Of a stretch of 21,814 nucleotides of DNA, positions 14,958 through 21,676 are shown piece after piece; positions within the stretch are counted from its first letter, which is position 1, and each line of letters starts with the position of its first letter. This DNA is from an uncultured Ruminococcus sp. (GTDB taxonomy: Bacteria > Bacillota > Clostridia > Oscillospirales > Ruminococcaceae), in NCBI GenBank assembly GCA_937910385.1, contig CALEPT010000187.1, positions 1 to 21,814 of the forward strand. Reading direction: 5' to 3'. Both the position numbers and the translations under genes were made by a program. Below the pieces are notes generated by a model that was not told the origin of the DNA, did not search any database, and saw only the letters and a program-made list of their open reading frames with translations.

Positions 14958-17912
14958 TCAGTTTCCGTCGGTGCTCAGACCGAGGTTTTCACGTTTTCTT
15001 GTGATCTCGTCATTGATGTCGCGGTTGTACCATATCAGAGTATCACGCGGATTCTCTGCATTGTTAACGACCTCTCTGAATGCATTCATGACGTTTCTTG
15101 TAACAGCATACGAAGACGGGATAATTGGTATCTCCACAAGCTCTTCCTGCTGGTCCTTCAATCTTGCAAGCTCATCGTTAGACCACGAAAGCTGCTCTAA
15201 AGCCTCAAGGTTAGCGGTATCGAAGCGGCCCATAGTACCGAGGAGTCCCTCGATCTGCGTACCGTACTGCACCTGAGTATCGGTCTCGGTGAACCACTTG
15301 ATAAACTTCCATGCATTTTCCTTGTCGCTCACCTTCTTGAATATAACTGCTCCCGAGCCGGTAGAGTTTGCAGCATGTGAAACGCTGCCGTCCTCCTGAA
15401 GAGTTCCGGGCACCTGACAGAAATCCCACAGTCCCTTGATCTCAGGGGAAGCAACGGAAAGCTGATTGAAGAAGGTATAGTTTGCGATAACTATAGGGTA
15501 CTCGCCCGTTCTGAAACGGCTGAATGCGTCGTAGGTCTGAACGAAGCTGTACTTGGTGTAGAAATCCGTCCACTCCTCGAATGACTGAACAGCCTCGATA
15601 GAATCAAATGTAGAAGCGGTCTGCGCCTCGTTGTAATAATTCTTTCCCTTCTGAAGCAGAAGCATTGCAAATGTATGACCTGCTTCCGTAGCAGGGGAGA
15701 TATTCGCAGGAGGAAGTATGAGTCCGACGGACATATAGTTCCTCTGGAGCGCAGGGAGCATATCAATGAGGTCATCCCATGTTTCAGGAGGAGAATCATA
15801 ATTGAGCTCAGTGAGTACATCGGTGCGGTAGAACATCATAGGGAAGGTCTGACTTATCGGCAAAGCGTAAGCACCGCCGTTGTACTCATAGGGAGTCATG
15901 GCGTTCTCCTGGAATCGCTTGGTGACCTCTGTGTAATCATCAAATTGGGAAATATCAACAAGGAGGTCACGCGCGGCGAGGTTCACGGGAAATTCGCCGC
16001 CGAGGAACAATGCAACGTCCGGACCCTTGCCCGCGAGAGTAGCCTCTACTACGCCGCCGACAACAAGATTCACCGATATTGGTATGCCCGTATCCTGCAT
16101 GAACTGGTTCTCGGACATTTCCTTTACCACCTGAGCCTGATCGCGTCCGAGTGATACCCATACATTGATAACGTCCTCGCCCGTAACGTCCGAGAGGGTC
16201 GTGTAGTCCTCAAAGAACGAGCCAATGAAAGATTTCCAGCTAAAGCTTACAGATTTCCCGAATTTTTTCTTGCAGCTGGTGAATTCCTTGTCCGCAGAAG
16301 CGAATTCTATGTAATCCACCTCAAGGGGCTGATCCCTGTAATCTCTCATCCATGATGAGATAGAGGTAATGTTGTCTTTTATCTGAGAAAGGTATGACGG
16401 TATCTTGAGCGGCTTTGCGACGCACTTGTCAAGGATAACGGTCATTGTCTCAAGAGCCGCAGCCTCCGATCCCGCCGAGCCCGAAAGAGACTCAATATCG
16501 GACTGTATCTGCTTGAGCTCGCCCGAAAGCCTCTGAAACTCGCTTACGAGCTCGGGTATTTTCTCATGTACGTAGTAATCGGTGTACTGATCGGGAGCGG
16601 GTCCCGTTATCATCAGTATCTTGCGGTAATATGTATTTAGCTCAGCTACAACGTCCTCGAGCTTTCTCATAGAGTCGCCTATCTCGCCCGGAACGCACTC
16701 CATTGTAATAGTATGGTCGCGGTCGGCATCAAGGTAAACATAAACATAATCTCCGCCGGACTTGGGGCTTACAACGTTCCAATCGGTATCATAGTAGAAT
16801 TTTACCTGATCGAGCTCCTCACAGAGCACTTCGCCGTCGATGTAGATGCGCCTGTTGGAATAAAAGCCTCTCATCTGATCCTGACGCGACTTTATGCCTA
16901 TCTTGTACCAGCCGCTGCTGCCGATATCGTCATGGCTGATAGTCCATGTTACGGATTGAAGTGCCTTCTTCCAGTTTCCGCTTCCGAGAGTGTTGTAAAC
17001 GACCTTGCTCGGATCTGATGGGGATACAAGATAATTTGTATTATCATATGTAGGATAAAGTGTGGAATCAGACTTATAGACAGCATCCTCGCCCTCTATC
17101 CTGAAAATGTTTGAAGTGGTGGAATCCTTTGTAACAGCAGTTCCGACAGAAGCCGCATATTCGCTGTATGTGGGAAGCGCCTCCGGATTATAGAACTTGA
17201 AGCTCTCTATTGCAAACTGAGCTCTCTCAGACGAGAACGTGACCTCATGGCTTCCCTCTTCGAGGAGGAAAAACAGGGGGGCACTGAAAAGTCCGTCAGT
17301 ATCGCCGAAGTCGCTGCTGCACCACATTTCCTGCTGAACCTGTGAAGGGCGCACCTGATTGCCGCGTGAATCCGTATACATCTCCTGCTCATTGACCCAT
17401 ACGCGGCTGAGAGTGATACGTGAAGCAGTGTCATAAGGCAATTCGCCGTCTATCATCATCGAAAGCTCTATATCCGAGCTGTTCGACATCATCGGGCAAT
17501 ACGTCATATTAACGCAGTAAATGCCTGTCTCCTCAATATCGAATCCATATGTGACCGTTCCTTCAGAGCTTTCCCATAGAAGAACATCATCGCGGCTGTC
17601 GCCCTCCGGACCGTAGCTTCCGGTAGAAAAGTCGCCGCCGCTCACTGAGGTATATGAGGTTCCTCCTATCTCGACGGTCTTATCAGGGCGGTTTTCGCCT
17701 GAAAAAAGATCGTAATAATCGCTGAACGAGAGCATCCCTGTATCTATCGGTTCGATAGTATAATAATCCTCTGTCATCGCGTCAAGAGTCTCCTGAGAGA
17801 CAGCATATTCATCATCCGCAACAGCCGCCAACGCACCATACGAGCTGCCTGCGGCAACTATCAGCGACAATGCTCCGGCAGTCAGACTGCGGGAAATTCT
17901 TTTGATGTCCAA
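14958..17912 (-). CDS. Giant extracellular solute-binding protein with N-terminal sandwich-like regions
   Basis: A 984-residue protein that starts at TTG (17912), with AAAGGTGG 7 bases upstream. The signal peptide (about 1-32, ending GALAAVA) has no cysteine, hence no lipobox. Residues about 75-245 and 270-410 look beta-rich and resemble carbohydrate-binding modules (GIYCVNMTYCPM, HEVTFSSERAQFAIESFKFY; FRIEGEDAVYKSDS, GWYKIGIKSRQDQMRGFYSN). A helical, partly coiled-coil stretch follows (about 412-525). The SBP_bac_1 domain covers about 578-960 (INVWVSLGRDQAQVV, GKGPDVALFLGGEFPVNLAA, YEYNGGAYALPISQTFPMMF, ENAWKFIKWFTETDTQVQYG). Typical family-1 binding proteins are near 420-550 residues, so this one is about twice the usual size. 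It is the first gene of the operon and probably captures a carbohydrate outside the cell for the adjacent permeases. Confidence 0.92.
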   Translation of the reverse strand: MDIKRISRSLTAGALSLIVAAGSSYGALAAVADDEYAVSQETLDAMTEDYYTIEPIDTGMLSFSDYYDLFSGENRPDKTVEIGGTSYTSVSGGDFSTGSYGPEGDSRDDVLLWESSEGTVTYGFDIEETGIYCVNMTYCPMMSNSSDIELSMMIDGELPYDTASRITLSRVWVNEQEMYTDSRGNQVRPSQVQQEMWCSSDFGDTDGLFSAPLFFLLEEGSHEVTFSSERAQFAIESFKFYNPEALPTYSEYAASVGTAVTKDSTTSNIFRIEGEDAVYKSDSTLYPTYDNTNYLVSPSDPSKVVYNTLGSGNWKKALQSVTWTISHDDIGSSGWYKIGIKSRQDQMRGFYSNRRIYIDGEVLCEELDQVKFYYDTDWNVVSPKSGGDYVYVYLDADRDHTITMECVPGEIGDSMRKLEDVVAELNTYYRKILMITGPAPDQYTDYYVHEKIPELVSEFQRLSGELKQIQSDIESLSGSAGSEAAALETMTVILDKCVAKPLKIPSYLSQIKDNITSISSWMRDYRDQPLEVDYIEFASADKEFTSCKKKFGKSVSFSWKSFIGSFFEDYTTLSDVTGEDVINVWVSLGRDQAQVVKEMSENQFMQDTGIPISVNLVVGGVVEATLAGKGPDVALFLGGEFPVNLAARDLLVDISQFDDYTEVTKRFQENAMTPYEYNGGAYALPISQTFPMMFYRTDVLTELNYDSPPETWDDLIDMLPALQRNYMSVGLILPPANISPATEAGHTFAMLLLQKGKNYYNEAQTASTFDSIEAVQSFEEWTDFYTKYSFVQTYDAFSRFRTGEYPIVIANYTFFNQLSVASPEIKGLWDFCQVPGTLQEDGSVSHAANSTGSGAVIFKKVSDKENAWKFIKWFTETDTQVQYGTQIEGLLGTMGRFDTANLEALEQLSWSNDELARLKDQQEELVEIPIIPSSYAVTRNVMNAFREVVNNAENPRDTLIWYNRDINDEITRKRENLGLSTDGN

Positions 17913-18148
17913 TTGTTATCCACCTTTCCTTATGAGATCATGAGAAGCCCACCCACAAAAAAAGAGCGCAGCTCCCCTACCCTACCGTCAGCAGGGCATA
18001 AAACAGCTGCTGTGAGCCGGCGAAGGTGATGAGAGGCTTCCGCCGCCGGAAACAGCACAGAGTATTCATTTTTATCACGATTACGCACACAAGCTGCCTA
18101 CACTGTGCGTTCGGTCTGGTGCAGTATTGCCAAACTGCATAAATCCTT
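17913..18148 (-). promoter_or_regulatory. Long structured 5' leader of the ABC operon, possible attenuator or riboswitch
   Basis: About 235 bases lie between the predicted transcription start (near 18148) and the TTG start codon. The RNA could form three stems: 18120-18125/18134-18139 (6 bp), 18083-18089/18104-18110 (7 bp) and a two-part stem 18056-18060/18010-18014 plus 18044-18049/18017-18022 (5 and 6 bp). Further down, GAGC-TGC-GCTC (17964-17974) followed by seven T (17957-17963) looks like a weak terminator. Its AGCTGC (17968-17973) can instead pair with GCAGCT at 18005-18010, which would break it. I recognise no known riboswitch class. A 62-residue frame at 17977-18165 begins inside the promoter and is not credible. 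Confidence 0.5.
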
Positions 18149-18155
18149 CTAAATA

Positions 18156-18184
18156 AGTATATCAAATTTATTTGATATTGTCAA
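18156..18184 (-). promoter_or_regulatory. Promoter of the eight-gene ABC operon
   Basis: Minus-strand TTGACA (18179-18184), a 17-base spacer (18162-18178) and TATACT (18156-18161) form a strong housekeeping promoter. It points leftward into the solute-binding protein gene and is back to back with the DUF6442 promoter about 145 bases away. Confidence 0.88.
18159..18178. promoter_or_regulatory. Palindromic operator candidate inside the operon promoter
   Basis: ATATCAAA (18159-18166), TTTA, TTTGATAT (18171-18178) is a perfect inverted repeat with 8-bp arms. It fills the -35/-10 spacer and overlaps the -10 box. A dimeric repressor bound here would block RNA polymerase. The regulator is not obvious in this window; the sequence is AT-rich and lacks the CG centre of LacI/CcpA sites. 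Confidence 0.5.
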
Positions 18185-18305
18185 GAACTACAAGCCGATA
18201 TTAATAAATATTATATATTTACTTTGAATCCTTTAATTTATGAATGAGGCTTGATTTGTGATTATCCACAATTCTACAGCCCCAATTCTGTACAATATCA
18301 CGATT

Positions 18306-18392
18306 TTGACAAGTTTGCTTTGCAAACGATTGACAAGTCGGCTTGGCAATGATATACTATAGTCACATCGATGCAAAGTAAGCTTGGCAAAA
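18306..18392 (+). promoter_or_regulatory. Promoter of the DUF6442/XRE operon with repeated operator-like motifs
   Basis: TTGACA (18330-18335), a 17-base spacer and TATACT (18353-18358) form the promoter. The segment at 18306-18329 and the one at 18330-18352 are imperfect direct repeats, both starting TTGACAAG. A core like GCTTKGCAAW occurs three times: 18319-18328, 18341-18350 and 18383-18392. The first core lies within the palindrome GTTTGC-TTT-GCAAAC (18313-18327). One copy overlaps the spacer and one lies just before the ribosome binding site. This fits operators for the XRE regulator encoded at the end of the operon (inference). Confidence 0.65.
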
Positions 18393-18403
18393 GGAGGTTC
18401 GTT

Positions 18404-18718
18404 ATGAACAAAGAAGAAATTCTCGCAAAAAGCCGCAGTGAGAACCGCGAACACGACGAACGCGATATGCGTATCTTTGACAAATCGTTCTATTTCGCTT
18501 TTCTTGCAATGGGGGTAATGGCGGCGGTATTATCAATGTCACATCTTTTTAATGGTGATTCCCCGCCGTATGATATCCTGATAATGCTGATGTCGGCGGC
18601 AACAGGCGCATATATCTACAGATTTTTCAAAAGCCACCGTCTGCAGGAGCTTCTCGTCGGTCTGATATGCCTGATGAACGTCGTTATCTGGACTGTTCGC
18701 TTTTTTATTGAACTGTAA
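18404..18718 (+). CDS. DUF6442-type small membrane protein, copy 1
   Basis: A 104-residue protein. The ATG at 18404 is used because AAGGAGG (18391-18397) lies 6 bases upstream; an in-frame ATG at 18371 precedes this site and has none. The charged cytoplasmic N-terminus (MNKEEILAKSRSENREHDER) is followed by three to four hydrophobic segments, among them FYFAFLAMGVMAAVLSM and ILIMLMSAATGAYIY. The motif ILAKSR.EN...DERD is shared with the next gene, so the pair arose by duplication. Function is unknown. DUF6442-type proteins commonly sit next to small XRE regulators in Firmicutes (recollection), as here. Confidence 0.8.
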   Translation: MNKEEILAKSRSENREHDERDMRIFDKSFYFAFLAMGVMAAVLSMSHLFNGDSPPYDILIMLMSAATGAYIYRFFKSHRLQELLVGLICLMNVVIWTVRFFIEL

Positions 18719-18732
18719 AGGAGGGCGCCGGT

Positions 18733-19071
18733 ATGAACAGAGATGAAATTCTTGCAAAGAGCCGCGAAGAAAATAAAAAAAGAGATGAACGCGACCGCTA
18801 CTTCGATAAAATACAGGAGCATTGGGCAGGAATAGCAATGGTTTTCTGTATTTGCGTACTCATGATATATGATACGCTTCACGGGAACGATATCCTGAAA
18901 TACATCTGCCTAATATTCGCCTGCGGTGTCGGCGAAACCGCCGCAATATTTGCGAAAAAGCGGAATATACGCAGCATCGTCGAGATTGTCCTTATGTCCG
19001 TCATTTTCATTGGAATAATGATATATTTTCTAACCGGACACACGATAGTCACCAATATATCAGGAATGTGA
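18733..19071 (+). CDS. DUF6442-type small membrane protein, copy 2
   Basis: A 112-residue paralogue of the preceding protein. The N-terminus MNRDEILAKSREENKKRDER matches copy 1 closely, while the membrane part (GIAMVFCICVLMIYDTLHG, KYICLIFACGVGETAAIFA, IVEIVLMSVIFIGIMIYFL) has diverged. The start at 18733 has AAGGAGG immediately after the stop of copy 1 and only 14 bases separate the genes, so they are co-transcribed. Function unknown; the two may form a hetero-oligomer in the membrane. Confidence 0.8.
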   Translation: MNRDEILAKSREENKKRDERDRYFDKIQEHWAGIAMVFCICVLMIYDTLHGNDILKYICLIFACGVGETAAIFAKKRNIRSIVEIVLMSVIFIGIMIYFLTGHTIVTNISGM

Positions 19072-19080
19072 GGCGGGGTT

Positions 19081-19287
19081 ATGGACGATAAGCTCATACT
19101 GCACAACAAGCTCAAAGAGGTGCGCAGTGAAAAAAAACTCTCGCAGGCTCAGCTCGCGGAAATGGTCGGTGTCTCGCGTAACACGATAAGCTCCATAGAA
19201 ACAGGACAGTACCAGCCGACGGCAAAGCTCGCGCTGATACTCTGCATTGCACTCGATAAGAAATTCGAGGAGCTGTTCTATTTCTGA
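19081..19287 (+). CDS. Small XRE-family HTH transcriptional regulator
   Basis: This 68-residue protein is essentially only a Cro/CI-type helix-turn-helix. The recognition region is SQAQLAEMVGVSRNTISSIE followed by TGQYQPTAKLALILCIALDK. It matches the short YozG/YgzD-like regulators of Firmicutes. A ribosome binding site AGGCGGGG lies 5-10 bases upstream and the gene follows the second DUF6442 gene by 9 bases. It probably controls its own operon through the repeats at 18306-18392, and may respond to its membrane partners; both are inference. Confidence 0.9.
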   Translation: MDDKLILHNKLKEVRSEKKLSQAQLAEMVGVSRNTISSIETGQYQPTAKLALILCIALDKKFEELFYF

Positions 19288-19294
19288 CATTACG

Positions 19295-19335
19295 GAGGAC
19301 TTTTTTTCAGACAATTTCACTCCTAAAAAGTCCTC
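19295..19335 (+). terminator. Possible terminator after the XRE gene
   Basis: GAGGACTTTTT (19295-19305) and AAAAAGTCCTC (19325-19335) form a perfect 11-bp stem with a 19-base loop, 7 bases after the stop codon. The downstream T-run is poor (TCGATTTT), so termination may be partial. Confidence 0.55.
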
Positions 19336-19353
19336 TCGATTTTACCCAAAACA

Positions 19354-19382
19354 TTGACAAATCGACAGTTGCGTGCTATAAT
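19354..19382 (+). promoter_or_regulatory. Promoter of the NatAB-like ABC exporter operon
   Basis: Perfect TTGACA (19354-19359) and TATAAT (19377-19382) are separated by 17 bases. The leader of about 105 bases ends in AAGGAGG, 7 bases before the CTG codon proposed as the start. Confidence 0.92.
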
Positions 19383-19493
19383 ATTTGTATAATTTTCACA
19401 ATCAGCGGCAAAGTTGCTCCACACTGAAACACCATATCATATAGGGAGCAGTTCTGACCTCTGATGCTCTGACATCTAAAAGGAGGAATTAAT

Positions 19494-20234
19494 CTGGAAA
19501 ATATTCTTGAAGTAAAGGGACTTTCTAAGCAGTATTCAAAGGTGCTCGCTGCGGATAATGTCTCCTTTGAAATAAGTCAGGGCGAGATTTTCGCCCTCAT
19601 AGGTCCCAACGGAGCAGGAAAAACAACTACCATACGAATGATATCAACACTCCTCACTCCCACCGCCGGCGACGCGATAGTAGCAGGGCGAAGCATAGTG
19701 AAGGAGCCCGCAAAGGTGAGGGAGTGCATAACCTACCTCCCCGATGAGGCTGGCGCATACAAGACAATGACGGGTATCAAGTATCTTCGCTTCATGGCAG
19801 GTCTTTTCATCTCCGATCTCGACGAGCTAAACAAATGCGTTGACAGAGCCAAAGAGATATGCGGCCTCGGAGACAGGCTGAACGATAAGATAGGAAGCTA
19901 CAGCCGCGGAATGATCCGCAAGCTCCTGCTTTCGCGTGCAGTTATGACTAAGCCAAAGCTCGCAATTCTTGACGAGCCAACAAGCGGTCTCGACGTGCTC
20001 AACGCTATCGAGATACGCAAAACAATAAAAAAGCTCGCTCAGGAGGATGGCATCTCCTTCCTGCTTTCTTCACATAATATGCTTGAGATCGAGTTTGTCT
20101 CGGATCGGGTGGGAATAATCTCAAATGGACATCTCATGGTAACCGGCAGGACAGATGAGCTCAAGGAACGCTATGGTGCTGCAAACCTTGAGGAAGTATT
20201 TGAAAGGGTGGTGATCGAGAATGAAATTCATTAA
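19494..20234 (+). CDS. ABC-2 exporter ATP-binding protein, NatA-like, probable CTG start
   Basis: This 246-residue nucleotide-binding subunit energises export by the permease encoded downstream. Motifs: Walker A GPNGAGKT (37-44), YLPDE in place of a Q-loop glutamine (81-85), a divergent signature YSRGM (136-140), Walker B LAILDEP (Asp160, Glu161) and the switch His194 (SSHNM). The reading frame aligns with typical family N-termini (ENILEVKGLSKQYSKVLAAD) only if it begins at CTG 19494, which has AAGGAGG 7 bases upstream. The first standard start, GTG 19542, would remove the first beta strands and has no ribosome binding site. NatA-like systems export sodium or drugs; the substrate here is unknown. 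The gene overlaps the permease gene by 14 bases. Confidence 0.88.
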   Translation: MENILEVKGLSKQYSKVLAADNVSFEISQGEIFALIGPNGAGKTTTIRMISTLLTPTAGDAIVAGRSIVKEPAKVRECITYLPDEAGAYKTMTGIKYLRFMAGLFISDLDELNKCVDRAKEICGLGDRLNDKIGSYSRGMIRKLLLSRAVMTKPKLAILDEPTSGLDVLNAIEIRKTIKKLAQEDGISFLLSSHNMLEIEFVSDRVGIISNGHLMVTGRTDELKERYGAANLEEVFERVVIENEIH

Positions 20235-21585
20235 CCTTTTGAAGAAAGAACTGTCCGAGCTGCTCAACGCGCAGATGATAGCAGGCATTGTCCTCATATT
20301 GGTCGTTTTCATGTTTCTGGGCAACTTCATGAAGGACGCCATTAACGAAGAAGCAGAGGCTATAACCTCCGGCTACAGCCGAATAACTATAAGCGACTGC
20401 GACTCCACCGACTTCACTCACGAAATGCTCGATCATTTCAAGAAACAAGGTGTGGAAGTAAAGCTGATAGAAACCAACAACGATGATCTCGCAAACGGTG
20501 ATTATGCAAAAATTCTCGCTGACGGCGATGTGAAAAACCTCGTTATTATACCCGGCGGCTTCACAGAGGCTGTTGAAAACGGTGAAAAGTCTGATCTCAT
20601 CACGGCATCCCGCATGACTTCGGCAGCAACTATGTCCAACATATCAACGGGAACAGGCGCCGCAGCCACCATGATACAGACCTATATCACAAATTACATT
20701 GCTTCTCGGGCAGGTATGACAGATGAAGAACTCGCTCTCATGCAGGATCCTCTTACTATAACTGAAAACACCGTCGTTGACGATAGATCTGCACAGACCT
20801 CAGTAGATACTATCACGAGTAAGCTGATGCTGCAGAACATGATACTTCCTATAATCGTTTTCGTGCTCATTCTGCTCACATCGCAGATGCTCATAACGGC
20901 AATATCAAACGAAAAGATAGATAAAACACTTGAAACATTGCTTTCCGCACCTGTTTCGAGGGGATCTGTCATCGGTGCAAAAATGCTTGCCGCCGCAATA
21001 ATAGCTCTTATAAACGCAGTAGTCTATATGGTGGGATTCTCGTTCTTCGTAAGCGGAGCTGCCGACTCGGTATCAGGCGAACTGACCGCCTCGGTCGCGG
21101 GACAGTATCTCTCGGCTGACGAAGCTATCGCACAGCTCGGACTGAGCCTTTCTGCTTTTGATTATGTTCTTGTGGGACTCCAGCTCTTCTTCACGATACT
21201 TATATGCCTTTCAATATCAATAATACTCGGAGCTCTCGTGAACGACACAAAAAGCTCGCAGACTGTTCTCATGCCGATAATGATGCTTGCAATGGTACCT
21301 TACATGATATCCATGCTCAAGGACGTAAATTCGCTCCCGACAGCTGCAAGGATAATAGTTTATGCTATACCGTTCACACATACATTCTCGGCGATGTCCA
21401 ACCTGATGTTCGGCAACACAACGATATTCTTCGGCGGACTGGTCTACCAGATCGTCATTTTCGCAATATGTATGTTCTTTGCTCTCAAGCTGTTCAAGTC
21501 TGATAAGATATTCACTATCTCCCTGAATTTCTCCTCGAAGTCACGCTACAGAAAGAGAAACAAAGGCACACAGACAGAGAAATAA
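20221..21585 (+). CDS. ABC-2 type exporter permease, NatB-like
   Basis: A 454-residue membrane subunit of the ABC-2 family. One transmembrane helix lies near 17-38. A large extracellular domain follows (about 40-215), including the conserved-type segment VKNLVIIPGGFTEAVENGEK. Five more membrane helices occupy about 222-440, with a cytoplasmic loop (SNEKIDKTLETLLSAPVSRG) that is characteristic of NatB/CcmB-like ABC-2 permeases and contacts the ATPase. The C-terminus is basic (KSRYRKRNKGTQTEK). GGGTGGTGA lies upstream inside the ATPase gene, which overlaps by 14 bases, so translation is coupled. A strong terminator follows. Likely partner of the product of 19494-20234. Confidence 0.9.
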   Translation: MKFINLLKKELSELLNAQMIAGIVLILVVFMFLGNFMKDAINEEAEAITSGYSRITISDCDSTDFTHEMLDHFKKQGVEVKLIETNNDDLANGDYAKILADGDVKNLVIIPGGFTEAVENGEKSDLITASRMTSAATMSNISTGTGAAATMIQTYITNYIASRAGMTDEELALMQDPLTITENTVVDDRSAQTSVDTITSKLMLQNMILPIIVFVLILLTSQMLITAISNEKIDKTLETLLSAPVSRGSVIGAKMLAAAIIALINAVVYMVGFSFFVSGAADSVSGELTASVAGQYLSADEAIAQLGLSLSAFDYVLVGLQLFFTILICLSISIILGALVNDTKSSQTVLMPIMMLAMVPYMISMLKDVNSLPTAARIIVYAIPFTHTFSAMSNLMFGNTTIFFGGLVYQIVIFAICMFFALKLFKSDKIFTISLNFSSKSRYRKRNKGTQTEK

Positions 21586-21589
21586 TATC

Positions 21590-21624
21590 AAAAGCCATAG
21601 AGGGAATACCTCTATGGCTTTTTT
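21590..21624 (+). terminator. Terminator of the NatAB-like exporter operon
   Basis: A stem AAAAGCCATAGAGG / CCTCTATGGCTTTT (21590-21603 and 21609-21622) with a 5-base loop, ending in a run of six T (21619-21624), lies 5 bases after the permease stop codon. Confidence 0.92.
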
Positions 21625-21676
21625 ACATCCGGGCGCACGCCCCTGAATTCAGCTGTTTTGCGTATTTGTTTTCCAT

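Noticed and set aside
18091..18147. Possible 18-codon leader peptide beginning near 18140 on the minus strand
   Set aside because: The ATG lies only a few bases after the expected transcription start, its ribosome binding site is too close, and the codons show no run of a regulatory amino acid.
17977..18165. Minus-strand 62-residue frame upstream of the binding protein
   Set aside because: Its start lies within the -10/-35 region of the operon promoter, so that promoter could not express it; the hairpin-rich leader explains the sequence better.
18262..18270. Perfect DnaA box (TTATCCACA)
   Set aside because: A single box with no cluster, no AT-rich unwinding region of the right layout and no dnaA or dnaN nearby; probably chance.
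19494..20234. ATPase as the energiser of the eight-gene sugar importer
   Set aside because: Its motifs are of the NatA/ABC-2 exporter type, it lacks the regulatory C-terminal domain of MsmX-type ATPases, and it is coupled to its own permease on the opposite strand.
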